This document shows positions 40,714 to 49,033 of a stretch of DNA of 64,000 nucleotides, one piece after another. Origin of the DNA: Planococcus sp. CPCC 101016 (GTDB lineage Bacteria > Bacillota > Bacilli > Bacillales_A > Planococcaceae). A program made the translations under genes and the position numbers. The stretch spans positions 1-64,000 of the forward strand of contig NZ_VOHB01000007.1 in the NCBI RefSeq assembly GCF_007859295.1. Direction: 5' to 3'. Each line of letters begins with the position of its first letter. Position 1 is the first letter of the stretch. The notes beneath the pieces were generated by a model. It saw nothing but the letters and a program-made list of their open reading frames with translations. It was not told the origin of the DNA and ran no database searches.

Positions 40714-41939
40714 ATTTTCAAGAAAAGCTTGAACAATATGCTGAATTGACCGTTTATGTTGGGTTGAATGTTCAAAAAGGGCAATTGATCGTCATTAATA
40801 CTACGACCGATACACTTGAATTTACACGCATTGTTGTTAGAAAAGCATATGAAGCAGGTGCGAAGCGGGTACAGGTCAATTACGAGGATCCAGTGCTGAC
40901 GCGGACCCATTTCGATTTGGCGCCGGACGAGGCATTTCAGGAATATCCTGAATGGTCAGTCGTTCAGCGCGACGAAGTCATTAATACGGGCGGTTCGTTC
41001 CTGTGGATTGATGCGGAAGATCCCGATCTGTTGACTGGAATTCCGGCAAAACGCTTGGCTGATTCGCAAAAGTCTGCAGGAAAAGCACTGGAGCGTTATC
41101 GTCAGGCCGTTGGATCAGACAAAGTAGCCTGGTCAATTGTAGCCATTCCTTCACCGAAATGGGCACAGAAAGTCTTTCCGGACCTGCCTGCTGAACAGCA
41201 GATGGAGGCATTATGGCAAGCTATTTTCAAAACAGTGCGCATCGGTGAAGGAAACGCAGTAGAATTATGGAAAAACCACATTGCTTTATTGGAGCAGCGA
41301 GCTTCTCAATTAAATGAGAAACGATATGTGAAATTGCAGTACAGTGCGCCTGGAACAGAACTGACGATTGAACTTCCTGACAAGCATATTTGGATGTCGG
41401 GTGCTTCAAAAACGCCTCAGGGCAATCCTTTCATTGCAAATATGCCGACTGAAGAAGTCTACACGGTGCCGCTAAAGCATGGCGTGGACGGTAAGGTCCG
41501 CAACACGAAGCCTCTTGTTTACCAAGGCAATGTCATCGATGGCTTTACCCTAACTTTTGAAAAAGGCAAGATTGTCGATGCCAAAGCAGAGACAGGGCAA
41601 GAACTCCTTCATGAAATGATTCATGCGGATGAGGGCGCGGCTTATTTGGGAGAAGTGGCATTGGTGCCGCATCAATCGCCGATTTCCGATTCCAATATTT
41701 TGTTCTATAATACGCTGTTTGATGAAAATGCCTCTAATCACTTAGCTATCGGTGATTCTTATCCGACCTGCTACGAAGGTGCGCGTGACCTTGAACGTAA
41801 TCAATTGGCAGCCATTGGCCTGAATACATCAATTGTCCACGAAGATTTCATGATTGGCAGTAGCAGTATGGATATTGACGGCATTACAGCAGAAGGTTCA
41901 AAAGAGCCTATCTTCCGGAATGGAAACTGGGCATTCTAA
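40710..41939 (+). CDS. ampS: M29 family aminopeptidase (AmpS-like), copy 1
   Basis: A 409-residue cytosolic metallo-aminopeptidase of family M29 (thermophilic aminopeptidase/PepS/AmpS). The metal-site region E-V-A-L-V-P-H-Q-S-P-I near residue 315 and the C-terminal H-E-D-F-M-I-G-S-S-S-M-D-I-D-G are conserved. It starts at the yfmL stop (ATGA). A second M29 gene lies at 52309-53541 with very similar C-terminal motifs. Confidence 0.92.
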   Translation: MNFQEKLEQYAELTVYVGLNVQKGQLIVINTTTDTLEFTRIVVRKAYEAGAKRVQVNYEDPVLTRTHFDLAPDEAFQEYPEWSVVQRDEVINTGGSFLWIDAEDPDLLTGIPAKRLADSQKSAGKALERYRQAVGSDKVAWSIVAIPSPKWAQKVFPDLPAEQQMEALWQAIFKTVRIGEGNAVELWKNHIALLEQRASQLNEKRYVKLQYSAPGTELTIELPDKHIWMSGASKTPQGNPFIANMPTEEVYTVPLKHGVDGKVRNTKPLVYQGNVIDGFTLTFEKGKIVDAKAETGQELLHEMIHADEGAAYLGEVALVPHQSPISDSNILFYNTLFDENASNHLAIGDSYPTCYEGARDLERNQLAAIGLNTSIVHEDFMIGSSSMDIDGITAEGSKEPIFRNGNWAF

Positions 41940-41951
41940 GAGGTGATTGAA

Positions 41952-42863
41952 ATGAAGAAATATTGGATTGCGGCAATGGCAGGCTTTTTAATTTTCAGCG
42001 GGTCGGCTTCGGCAGAAGCGAAGATTGAACTTCCTGTAGCTTACGTGGCGATTGGTGATTCATTGGCAGCAGGCCAGACACCTGAACGCCAAATAGACGC
42101 CGGATACACGGATTTGATTGCACAGGAACTGATGCGCAATCAACCTGTTGCGTTCTTTTCGAAAAATCTTGCATTTCCGGGTTTTACTACAGCAGATGTA
42201 CTGGAAAGTATCCAAACCGATGAAGCAAAAGATGTACTGGCCACAGCTAATCTCATAACTGTATCAGCAGGAGCGAATGATCTGCTGCGGCTTGTTCAGA
42301 ACGATCCGGTACAGGGATCATTGACTTTCCAGCAGATTCAGGCAGATTTTGCCCTTAATGCGACAAGGAAAAACATGGATTTGATTCTGTCCGAACTTAC
42401 GGAAACCTCTCCGGATGCCAAGGTCTATGTAATGGGTTATTATTTTGCTTATCCGCATGTCCGTGATAGCCAAAAGAATGGCACGGCCAAACAGCTTGAC
42501 CGGCTTAATGAAATTCTTCGGCAATCAGCTGAAAAAGCAGGTGCAGTTTTTGTATCAGTAGACCAATCATTTGGTTCAGACGCCATGGATAAGATTCCGA
42601 ATCCGGGTGATGTCCATCCAAATCAATTGGGCTATCAAGCGATGGCGAATTCTTTCTTCGAAGAATACCAAGATGCATGGAAGGTGGAAGATGTTGAATT
42701 GCCACAGCCGAATCCATTATCTTTCGAAGAAATTATGGAAGCTCAGGATGAACAGGACCAACAGGATCAGCCGGACAGCGAAGCCGAAGGAACTGCACAG
42801 CACCCTTCAAATCAGAAGAAAACCGGCTATCTGGCAATACGGGAAGCAATGCCTTATATCTAG
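41952..42863 (+). CDS. Secreted SGNH/GDSL-type hydrolase
   Basis: A 303-residue exported esterase-like protein. Residues 1-22 are a signal peptide (cleavage after S-A-S-A is likely). Block I is I-G-D-S-L with Ser37, block III is A-G-A-N-D, and block V is D-V-H-P-N with the catalytic Asp and His. The C-terminal 60 residues are rich in Glu, Asp and Gln. ATG at 41952 has AGAGGTG upstream; GTG at 41943 lies within that site. Its TAG stop overlaps the first base of a dispersed repeat. Confidence 0.87.
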   Translation: MKKYWIAAMAGFLIFSGSASAEAKIELPVAYVAIGDSLAAGQTPERQIDAGYTDLIAQELMRNQPVAFFSKNLAFPGFTTADVLESIQTDEAKDVLATANLITVSAGANDLLRLVQNDPVQGSLTFQQIQADFALNATRKNMDLILSELTETSPDAKVYVMGYYFAYPHVRDSQKNGTAKQLDRLNEILRQSAEKAGAVFVSVDQSFGSDAMDKIPNPGDVHPNQLGYQAMANSFFEEYQDAWKVEDVELPQPNPLSFEEIMEAQDEQDQQDQPDSEAEGTAQHPSNQKKTGYLAIREAMPYI

Positions 42864-42982
42864 AAAAGCGCAGACGCCCGTGTAGCTTTGATGGGCATAA
42901 GACAGACCGGCGAAGCGGCGCTCTTTGCCGCATAGCCGGATTGGCTTATGACCCGAAAAGCTGGGCGCTGAAGTCTGGACAA
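42863..42982 (+). repeat. Dispersed hairpin repeat, full copy A
   Basis: About 120 bases starting GAAAAGCGC and ending CTGGACAAA, homologous to the copies at 58084-58202 and 58205-58325. It folds as one long hairpin: CGCCC (42875) with GGGCG (42963), AGCTT (42884) with AAGCT (42958), CATAAG (42896) with CTTATG (42945), CCGGC (42907) with GCCGG (42935), and GCGGC (42915) with GCCGC (42927). It begins at the last base of the hydrolase stop codon. Confidence 0.88.
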
Positions 42983-42983
42983 A

Positions 42984-43013
42984 GAAAAGCGCAGGCGCCC
43001 GTGTAGCCTCGAT
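42984..43013 (+). repeat. Dispersed hairpin repeat, 5' fragment B
   Basis: GAAAAGCGCAGGCGCCCG onwards repeats the first 30 bases of copy A almost exactly, directly after it, then stops. The 3' half is missing. Confidence 0.8.
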
Positions 43014-43054
43014 AGAGAAGAGACCAGCATTTTAAACTTCGTATTCTGTCAAAC

Positions 43055-43092
43055 AAAAAAACGTACCGGCATAAAATGCCGGTACGTTTTTT
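43055..43092. terminator. Bidirectional terminator between the hydrolase and a small minus-strand gene
   Basis: ACGTACCGGCA pairs with TGCCGGTACGT around five bases, flanked by an A-run and a T-run. Confidence 0.92.
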
Positions 43093-43095
43093 GTT

Positions 43096-43242
43096 TTAGC
43101 GTTTTTTGCTGCGTGTATCAGTTTCTCTGGAAGTTGTCTGTCCAGCTTTGCCTTGTTTTCTTTTATTTAATACTTTACGGATGATTGGATAAGCGATGGG
43201 ACCATACTTTATCGCAGATTTTACTAGTCTTCCAATTGCCAT
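43096..43242 (-). CDS. Small basic hypothetical protein (48 residues)
   Basis: The reading frame was found by hand. The ATG at 43242 is preceded by GGAGAG at suitable distance, and the stop is TAA at 43096-43098 next to the bidirectional terminator. The N-terminal half is amphipathic and mildly hydrophobic (G-R-L-V-K-S-A-I-K-Y-G-P-I-A-Y-P-I-I); the C-terminal half is Lys/Arg-rich with no clear fold. I do not recognise a function. A real gene is likely because of the site, the terminator and the uninterrupted basic sequence. Confidence 0.62.
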   Translation of the reverse strand: MAIGRLVKSAIKYGPIAYPIIRKVLNKRKQGKAGQTTSRETDTRSKKR

Positions 43243-43308
43243 TTAAATCTCTCCATTCATGGGGTTAGTAATTACTATTTTCCCGAATTTTGCAGGATGC
43301 AAACCTAT

Positions 43309-44382
43309 TTAGGCAGATTGTACATGAGCCAATAGAATTTTCTTATAGTCATGGACACTCGAAATTAAAACGTATTCCGCATTGCCATGCCAATCATCGC
43401 CGCTTGGACCAAATTCGATGGCCCCTTCTCCACCTGTAACCGCTGCGTAATAACGTGTATCTGCAGCACCGTGCTGACCGAATAAAATCGGTTCTTTTTC
43501 AGTGGTTTCCAAAATGCTTTTCTGAAGGCGTTGAATGAACGGGTTGTCCTTAGTTGTTGTCAGGGCGGGTGTGGAGCCTGAAGCTTTATAGTCCATATCA
43601 ACATTTAAGGTATCTGCCAAATCGGCCAATTGGCGAACAATCTCATCTTTATCTTGTCCTGGCATAAAGCGGATATCGTAGGACATTTCACAGATTTCAG
43701 GAACTACATTGTAACGATCTCCTGCTTTAATGATTGGCAAGTTGACAGAAGGCTGCTCGTAATACTCAGTAGATTCTTTACGGAAAGGCAATTCGGATGA
43801 GGCCATATGGAACTTCATCGCCGATTCAATGGCATTGATGCCTTCCCAAGGACGACTGCCATGAGCGGGCTTGCCTTTAAACGTCATATCCATGCGCAAA
43901 ATACCTTTCGATTGCAATCCAACTTTTAATCCTGTAGGTTCTCCGCAAATGACAAAATCACCGTGATATCCTTGCTCCACCAGCCATTTAGAAGTGTTGC
44001 GGCCGCCAATCTCCTCATCGGTGACGATATGTAATTGAACAATCCGATTTAAATTTGAACTATCCAGCTCGGTGAACGCCTGCATCATGGCCGCCACACC
44101 CGCTTTCATGTCGGCTGATCCACGTCCGTAGAGACGACCCTGTTCCTCGAATGGCACAAATTGTTCTTTGTGACCGGGAACCACATCGACATGGCCGTTC
44201 CAGACGATGGTTTCTCCCCCTTGCCCTTTAGCAGCGGTCAACATCATATAGCCCTTATTGTCGTGAATAGTAACCGTTTCTCCTTTCGCTTTCAGCCAAT
44301 CTGCACAAAAAAGAAGAGCTTCATTGGCTCCTTCCTTTGTATCGCTTTGAATTTTTATCAGGTCTTTTAATAGTTCAATCAT
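43309..44382 (-). CDS. M20 family metallopeptidase (ArgE/DapE-like)
   Basis: A zinc peptidase or deacylase, 357 residues from the start chosen. The metal motifs are G-H-V-D-V-V-P near residue 55, R-G-S-A-D-M-K-A-G with the bridging Asp, D-E-E-I-G-G with the catalytic Glu, and a C-terminal H-G-A-A-D. The substrate (N-acyl amino acid, succinyl-diaminopimelate or peptide) cannot be told. The start is uncertain: the frame is open to 44565 but that part crosses the TPP riboswitch region. ATG at 44382 begins M-I-E-L-L-K-D-L, but its ribosome site is weak; ATG at 44436 is an alternative. Confidence 0.83.
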   Translation of the reverse strand: MIELLKDLIKIQSDTKEGANEALLFCADWLKAKGETVTIHDNKGYMMLTAAKGQGGETIVWNGHVDVVPGHKEQFVPFEEQGRLYGRGSADMKAGVAAMMQAFTELDSSNLNRIVQLHIVTDEEIGGRNTSKWLVEQGYHGDFVICGEPTGLKVGLQSKGILRMDMTFKGKPAHGSRPWEGINAIESAMKFHMASSELPFRKESTEYYEQPSVNLPIIKAGDRYNVVPEICEMSYDIRFMPGQDKDEIVRQLADLADTLNVDMDYKASGSTPALTTTKDNPFIQRLQKSILETTEKEPILFGQHGAADTRYYAAVTGGEGAIEFGPSGDDWHGNAEYVLISSVHDYKKILLAHVQSA

Positions 44383-44476
44383 CTTTTCGGCAAGCCTAAA
44401 TTCCGGCTGCCTCCACCACCTTTCGATTTTCTTCATTATCCATTGTTTTACCCTATCACACCATCTTAAAACGACC

Positions 44477-44505
44477 TTGCATAAAAGGAAAGCCTTGTGT
44501 ACAAT
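44477..44505 (+). promoter_or_regulatory. Promoter of the TPP riboswitch-thiT unit
   Basis: TTGCAT at 44477-44482 and TACAAT at 44500-44505 are 17 bases apart, 27 bases before the aptamer. Confidence 0.7.
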
Positions 44506-44531
44506 ACAGGTGACTGATAAATATCTGTATA

Positions 44532-44616
44532 CACCACAAGGGGAGCTTTTGCTGAGAGTGAACATCTGTTCTTACCCTTTGAACCTGTAAGTTAACACTT
44601 GCGCAGGGATGTGGAT
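44532..44616 (+). ncRNA. Thiamine pyrophosphate (TPP) riboswitch
   Basis: The THI-box is complete: CCACAAGGGGAGC, then GCTGAGAG, ACCCTTTGAACCTG, GTTAACACTTGCG, and AGGGATGTGG. The outer CCAC and GTGG form P1. The terminator that follows makes it a transcription-off switch for the thiamine transporter gene. Confidence 0.96.
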
Positions 44617-44632
44617 GGAAACCGGCCTTTAC

Positions 44633-44665
44633 AACGGCGTCAGGCTCTGTCCTGACGCCGTTTTT
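44633..44665 (+). terminator. Riboswitch-controlled terminator before thiT
   Basis: AACGGCGTCAGG pairs perfectly with CCTGACGCCGTT around a 6-base loop, followed by a T-run. It lies 16 bases after the aptamer. Confidence 0.93.
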
Positions 44666-44724
44666 AATATGGTTTTATTCGCGGCCCTTCTGGTGATGTG
44701 CATAACACATTTAAGGAGGAAGTC

Positions 44725-45300
44725 ATGAGAAATAAAAAAGTATTGTTAATGATGGAAATTGCTATTTTCGCTGCTCTTGCATTTGTGTTGGATTTTATTT
44801 CTTTCCGGATGCCTCAGGGCGGTTCAGTTAGCTTAGTAATGATACCGATCGTTTTGATCGCTTTTAGAAGAGGCGTCGGTGCTGGTGTCCTCACAGGATT
44901 GCTGGTAGGTTTGCTGCAGATTGTCTCAGGGTTCATCTCAGTAGCTCCACTATCTTTCGGTTTTGTGGTCATGCAGGTTATCCTTGATTACTTGTTGGCA
45001 TATGGCGTCGTAGGACTTGCTGGTATTATGCGCGGAAAATATCTTCAGCATGCGAAAGCCAAACAAACAGGGAAAATGCTCATCGCAGTAGTTGCCGGTG
45101 TACTGATTGCTTCTGCGTTGCGCTATCTCGTTCATGTTATTACCGGAGTTCTGTTCTTCGGCATGTTCGCTGAGGGCAATGTGGTCATTTATTCCGTGGT
45201 TTACAACGCAACCTACATGATTCCGGTATTTTTGCTAGCTGCATTTGTCTGTGCTGCGCTTTTTGCGGCAGCTCCGAAATTGGTCGACGCAGAAACTTGA
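44725..45300 (+). CDS. thiT: Thiamine ECF transporter substrate-binding protein ThiT
   Basis: A 191-residue membrane protein with about six spans, the S-component that captures thiamine for a shared ECF energy module (not in this window). The N-terminal E-I-A-I-F-A-A-L-A-F-V-L-D and F-R-M-P-Q-G-G-S-V-S-L-V-M-I-P-I motifs are typical. ATG at 44725 has AAGGAGG 5 bases upstream; a GTG at 44698 precedes that site. Control by the TPP riboswitch confirms the substrate. Confidence 0.95.
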   Translation: MRNKKVLLMMEIAIFAALAFVLDFISFRMPQGGSVSLVMIPIVLIAFRRGVGAGVLTGLLVGLLQIVSGFISVAPLSFGFVVMQVILDYLLAYGVVGLAGIMRGKYLQHAKAKQTGKMLIAVVAGVLIASALRYLVHVITGVLFFGMFAEGNVVIYSVVYNATYMIPVFLLAAFVCAALFAAAPKLVDAET

Positions 45301-45306
45301 AAGTCG

Positions 45307-45334
45307 AAAGGCTGTCTTTGGACAGCCTTTTTTC
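45307..45334 (+). terminator. Terminator after thiT
   Basis: AAAGGCTGTC pairs with GACAGCCTTT around four bases, followed by TTT. Confidence 0.88.
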
Positions 45335-45432
45335 TATGCATGTCTTGCTGACTAAATGAAACAGGGCAGGAGCCTCTCTTTTAATTTTGTGGTATAATTC
45401 TTGAATAGAAAAGCTTGAAAGAAGGGTATTTG

Positions 45433-46185
45433 ATGATAGCAACTACTGAAAAAGATATTGAAATGTTGAAAAAAGCCGGACAAATGGTGGCTGAAATTCG
45501 CGAAGCGATGAAAGCAGCAACCAAACCGGGGATCACTACAAAAGAAATCGACGAATTAGGCGGTAAGTTATTCAAGGAACTGGGCGGCGTTTCAGGACCT
45601 AAATCAGAATATGATTTTCCTGGATTTACTTGCATCAGTGTCAATGAAGAAGTGGCACATGGCATCCCGGGCGATCGTGTGATTCAAGACGGAGATATCG
45701 TCAACATCGATGTTTCTGGATCATACGAAGGATTTTTCTCGGATACTGGAATTTCGTTTGTAGTTGGTGAAGGGCATGCTGACAAGGAAAAAATCTGTGA
45801 AGCTGCAGCATCGGCATTTGATCGCGCGATGACAAAAGTCAAAGCAGGCGCTAAGCTTAACCAGATTGGCAAAGCCGTTGAGCGCGAAGCAAAAGAGCAA
45901 GGCTTGTTTGTCATCAAGAATTTGACCGGTCACGGCATCGGCAAATCGCTGCATGAAGCCCCTCAGCATATTTTAAACTATTACGATGCTTGGGAAACAA
46001 CCATCCTTAAAGAAGGCATGGTGCTGGCAGTAGAACCGTTTATCTCACAAAAAGCCGAACATATTGTTGAATCGGGCGATGGCTGGACATTCATCACACC
46101 GGATCAGTCATTAGTGGCGCAAATTGAGCATACGGTGCTTGTTACTAAAGGCGAACCGATCTTACTGACTAAATTGGATAAGTAA
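45433..46185 (+). CDS. map: Methionine aminopeptidase type I
   Basis: A 250-residue enzyme that removes the initiator methionine. Metal ligands are seen in N-I-D-V-S (Asp), F-S-D-T-G (Asp), G-H-G-I-G (His), V-E-P-F (Glu) and I-E-H-T-V (Glu). ATG at 45433 follows AAGAAGGG; a TTG at 45415 upstream is less likely. An extended -10 (TGG-TATAAT, 45390-45398) precedes it. It is a stand-alone copy outside the ribosomal protein cluster. Confidence 0.94.
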   Translation: MIATTEKDIEMLKKAGQMVAEIREAMKAATKPGITTKEIDELGGKLFKELGGVSGPKSEYDFPGFTCISVNEEVAHGIPGDRVIQDGDIVNIDVSGSYEGFFSDTGISFVVGEGHADKEKICEAAASAFDRAMTKVKAGAKLNQIGKAVEREAKEQGLFVIKNLTGHGIGKSLHEAPQHILNYYDAWETTILKEGMVLAVEPFISQKAEHIVESGDGWTFITPDQSLVAQIEHTVLVTKGEPILLTKLDK

Positions 46186-46194
46186 CAATACAGC

Positions 46195-46229
46195 AAAAAG
46201 GATCCGGTTTATACTTCCGGATCCTTTTT
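46195..46229. terminator. Terminator after map
   Basis: AAAAAGGATCCGG pairs with CCGGATCCTTTTT around a 9-base loop. Confidence 0.9.
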
Positions 46230-46263
46230 GTTGTTTCTTTCGCAATCGAATTTATGGGTAATA

Positions 46264-46306
46264 AAAACGGCAAACAACTCGTTCAAAACAAGTTGTCTGC
46301 CGTTTT
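46264..46306 (-). terminator. Terminator of the TspO-like gene
   Basis: AAAACGGCA and ACAAC pair with GTTGT and TGCCGTTTT. The hairpin overlaps the stop codon of the minus-strand gene. Confidence 0.8.
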
Positions 46307-47039
46307 ACTGAACTGCTGGAGTAGCTCTTTTCTTAATTAATAAAATACCGGTCAAAATGACGCCGCTTAAGAAAAGAGAGGCAGTCGTCACCAGCATTTC
46401 GTCGGTTCCGTGTTTGACGGCAATTCCGATGAACGCCCAGATGAAGACCAATGCAAAAGGAATATCCGAGTGATGGAAGCGAATATGCAAAGCAAGCGCA
46501 GTTGCGACAGTCAGCATGATAACGGTCCATAATTGATCACTCAGACCCCAGCCGCTCCAATTATAATAAGTTAAAACGAAACTGATATTAGCGATAGTAG
46601 CTACACTGATCCAACCCATATTGACTGATATCGGCAGCCGTTCGGTGAACTTTCTTTCGGAATTGCTGTATTGCAGATAAAGAGCAATTAACGCAACTAG
46701 GTAGCCCAGCATTGCAGCGATTGACCAGATAAAAAATTCATAATGCCATAATAGCAGCCAAGTGATATTAAAAATGCAGCTTAAGATAAAGAACAAGGCA
46801 ATCTTGGATGAAGGGGTTTCTCCCTTTCTTAAACGCATCCAGAAAGCGATGATCCAAACAGCCAGCAAAAGATAGATGATGGACCAAATTGAAAATACGT
46901 AACCAGCTGGCGTAAAGAGGACCAGAAGCCGATTAGATATTTCACCTGTAGTTTGGCCATTCAATGGCAAGGTGTTTGCCAAAGTATTCATTACAATCAC
47001 TGCAATAAAAGCGATTGTCATAAACAAAATGCGAATCAT
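46305..47039 (-). CDS. TspO/MBR-related tryptophan-rich membrane protein
   Basis: A 244-residue membrane protein with about seven or eight hydrophobic segments. It resembles the longer tryptophan-rich sensory proteins related to TspO/MBR: F-T-P-A-G-Y-V-F-S-I-W-S-I-I-Y near residues 42-56 is the signature. Many Trp residues lie in the spans. Classical TspO has about 160 residues and five spans, so this is the extended type; ligand and role are unknown. AGAAGGAGG lies 7 bases before the ATG. Monocistronic. Confidence 0.75.
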   Translation of the reverse strand: MIRILFMTIAFIAVIVMNTLANTLPLNGQTTGEISNRLLVLFTPAGYVFSIWSIIYLLLAVWIIAFWMRLRKGETPSSKIALFFILSCIFNITWLLLWHYEFFIWSIAAMLGYLVALIALYLQYSNSERKFTERLPISVNMGWISVATIANISFVLTYYNWSGWGLSDQLWTVIMLTVATALALHIRFHHSDIPFALVFIWAFIGIAVKHGTDEMLVTTASLFLSGVILTGILLIKKRATPAVQ

Positions 47040-47232
47040 ACGAAATCCCTCCTTCTAGTTAGTATACCTGTAGCCGTTTCAATCAACAAATATCCTTTTC
47101 CAAAAAATTCCCTAAAGATGGCGATAAGGTGAAGTACGAAAAGCTAAGGTGGAATATTGTTCCGGTTTAGGAAAGAAAAATGTTATACTAATAAGTGTTT
47201 TTAGAAAATTAAGTTTACCAGGGGGCAGAAAC

Positions 47233-49032
47233 ATGACGGTTAACTATCCAGAAGTATGGGATTTGGATACGCTATTTCCAGGAGGCAGCGAATCAGAGGA
47301 ATTACGGCTGCATATGAACGAGGCAGTAACAAAAATCGCTGAATTTGAAGCGCTGGTTCAGCAGTTTCAGGTGCCAGCTTCGAAAAAAGATGCTCAAAAA
47401 GTAGCCGATTTGCTTGAACAGATGAGCCGTGTGATGAAGCATCTAAGCCAATCTGGTGCATTTATTGGCTGTCTGATGGCTCAGAACACGCAAGATAAAA
47501 AAGCGGGGATTTTGGAAAGCGAAGCGTCTTCTTTATCTGCCCGATTCCAAAATTCATTCCAGAAAATTCAGCAGGATCTAGCGAAAACTGAAGATGGGAT
47601 ATGGGCAGAGCTGTTAAACGATGAGCTTCTGCGTGAATTCACATTTGTCTTGAACGAATGGCGTGAAGAGGCTAAGATGCTGCTGTCAGAAAAAGAGGAA
47701 AGCTTGATCACAGCCTTAAGCATCGATGGGTACCATAGCTGGAGTCAATTATACGATATGCTGGTCGGAGAAATCACAATCACAGTCACTGTGGACGGCG
47801 AAGAAAAATCTTTGTCGGTTGGCCAAGCGAATAATTTAAGCTCCCATAAAGACGCTGCAGTCCGACAGGAATCCTATGAAAAGCTGGAGCAGGCTTGGGC
47901 GGAAAAGGAAGAGTTTTTTGCAAAAACCTTGAACGCCATTGCCGGCTTCCGTCTGGAAACTTACAAGAAGCGCGGGTGGGATAATCCACTCCAAGAACCG
48001 TTGCACATAAACCGGATGAAACAGGAAACCTTGGATGCTATGTGGGGGGCTATCAGTAAAAACAAACAGCCTTTCGTCGATTACTTGAATCAAAAAGGCA
48101 AGCTGCTTGGAAAAGATGGACTGGACTGGTATGACGTAGATGCACCAGTGACAGAAAGTACACAGCAGTTTTCCTATCAAGAAGGTGCGGAATTTATTCT
48201 CAAGCAGTTCGGCAAATTTGGTCCTGAACTGGAACAATTCGCCCAGCAGGCTTTTGAAAATGGCTGGATCGAAGCAGAAGACCGTCCGAATAAGCGTCCA
48301 GGCGGATTTTGCACAGGATTGCCGTTGACTGAGGAGTCACGCATTTTCATGACTTATAGCGGATCAATGTCCAACGTGGCGACTTTGGCACACGAACTCG
48401 GGCATGCATTCCATACTTATGCATTGCGTCCCGTCCATTCCTTAAATCGTTCATATGCGATGAATGTTGCGGAAACCGCATCGACGTTCGCTGAAATGAT
48501 TGTAGCGGATGCAGCTGTAAAAAATGCGCAATCCAACGAAGAAAAAATAGCTTTGCTGGAAGATAAAGTACAGCGCAGCGTCGCTTTCTTTATGAATATC
48601 CATTCGCGTTTCCTTTTTGAAACTCGTTTCTATGAAGAACGCAAAAAAGGGGTTGTTCCTGCAGCCAGATTGAATGAATTGATGGAGCAGGCACAGACAG
48701 AAGGATTTGCAGGCGGATTGGCATCAACGCATCCACATTTCTGGGCATCCAAACTGCATTTCTATATTACTTATGTTCCGTTTTACAATTTTCCATATAC
48801 CTTCGGCTACTTGTTCTCACTGAGTGTCTATGCAAAAGCATTAGAAGAAGGGAGCGGCTTTGAAGAGAAATATATGGCTTTGCTTCGCGATACAGCAGTA
48901 ATGTCGGCAGAAGACTTGGCAATGAAGCATTTGGGCGAGGATATTACACAACAGGCGTTCTGGGAAAAAGGAATCGCTTTATGTGTCCAGGATGCCAAGG
49001 AATTCATTTCGCTGACATCTGCTGAGGCCTAA
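47233..49032 (+). CDS. M3 family oligoendopeptidase (PepF-like)
   Basis: A 599-residue zinc endopeptidase that degrades cytosolic peptides. The H-E-x-x-H motif is His387-Glu388-Leu-Gly-His391, inside L-A-H-E-L-G-H-A-F-H. A catalytic-domain Y-x-x-x-F-Y region near the end (L-H-F-Y-I-T-Y-V-P-F-Y-N-F-P-Y-T-F-G-Y) is typical of the PepF/M3 group. ATG at 47233 follows AGGGGGC; the frame is open to 47149 without a better site. A GNAT gene begins two bases after the stop. Confidence 0.92.
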   Translation: MTVNYPEVWDLDTLFPGGSESEELRLHMNEAVTKIAEFEALVQQFQVPASKKDAQKVADLLEQMSRVMKHLSQSGAFIGCLMAQNTQDKKAGILESEASSLSARFQNSFQKIQQDLAKTEDGIWAELLNDELLREFTFVLNEWREEAKMLLSEKEESLITALSIDGYHSWSQLYDMLVGEITITVTVDGEEKSLSVGQANNLSSHKDAAVRQESYEKLEQAWAEKEEFFAKTLNAIAGFRLETYKKRGWDNPLQEPLHINRMKQETLDAMWGAISKNKQPFVDYLNQKGKLLGKDGLDWYDVDAPVTESTQQFSYQEGAEFILKQFGKFGPELEQFAQQAFENGWIEAEDRPNKRPGGFCTGLPLTEESRIFMTYSGSMSNVATLAHELGHAFHTYALRPVHSLNRSYAMNVAETASTFAEMIVADAAVKNAQSNEEKIALLEDKVQRSVAFFMNIHSRFLFETRFYEERKKGVVPAARLNELMEQAQTEGFAGGLASTHPHFWASKLHFYITYVPFYNFPYTFGYLFSLSVYAKALEEGSGFEEKYMALLRDTAVMSAEDLAMKHLGEDITQQAFWEKGIALCVQDAKEFISLTSAEA

Positions 49033-49033
49033 T

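Noticed and set aside
43309-44565. Long M20 peptidase start at 44565
   Set aside because: The first 61 residues would cross the thiT promoter and TPP riboswitch on the other strand and look unlike the family; a later start is preferred.
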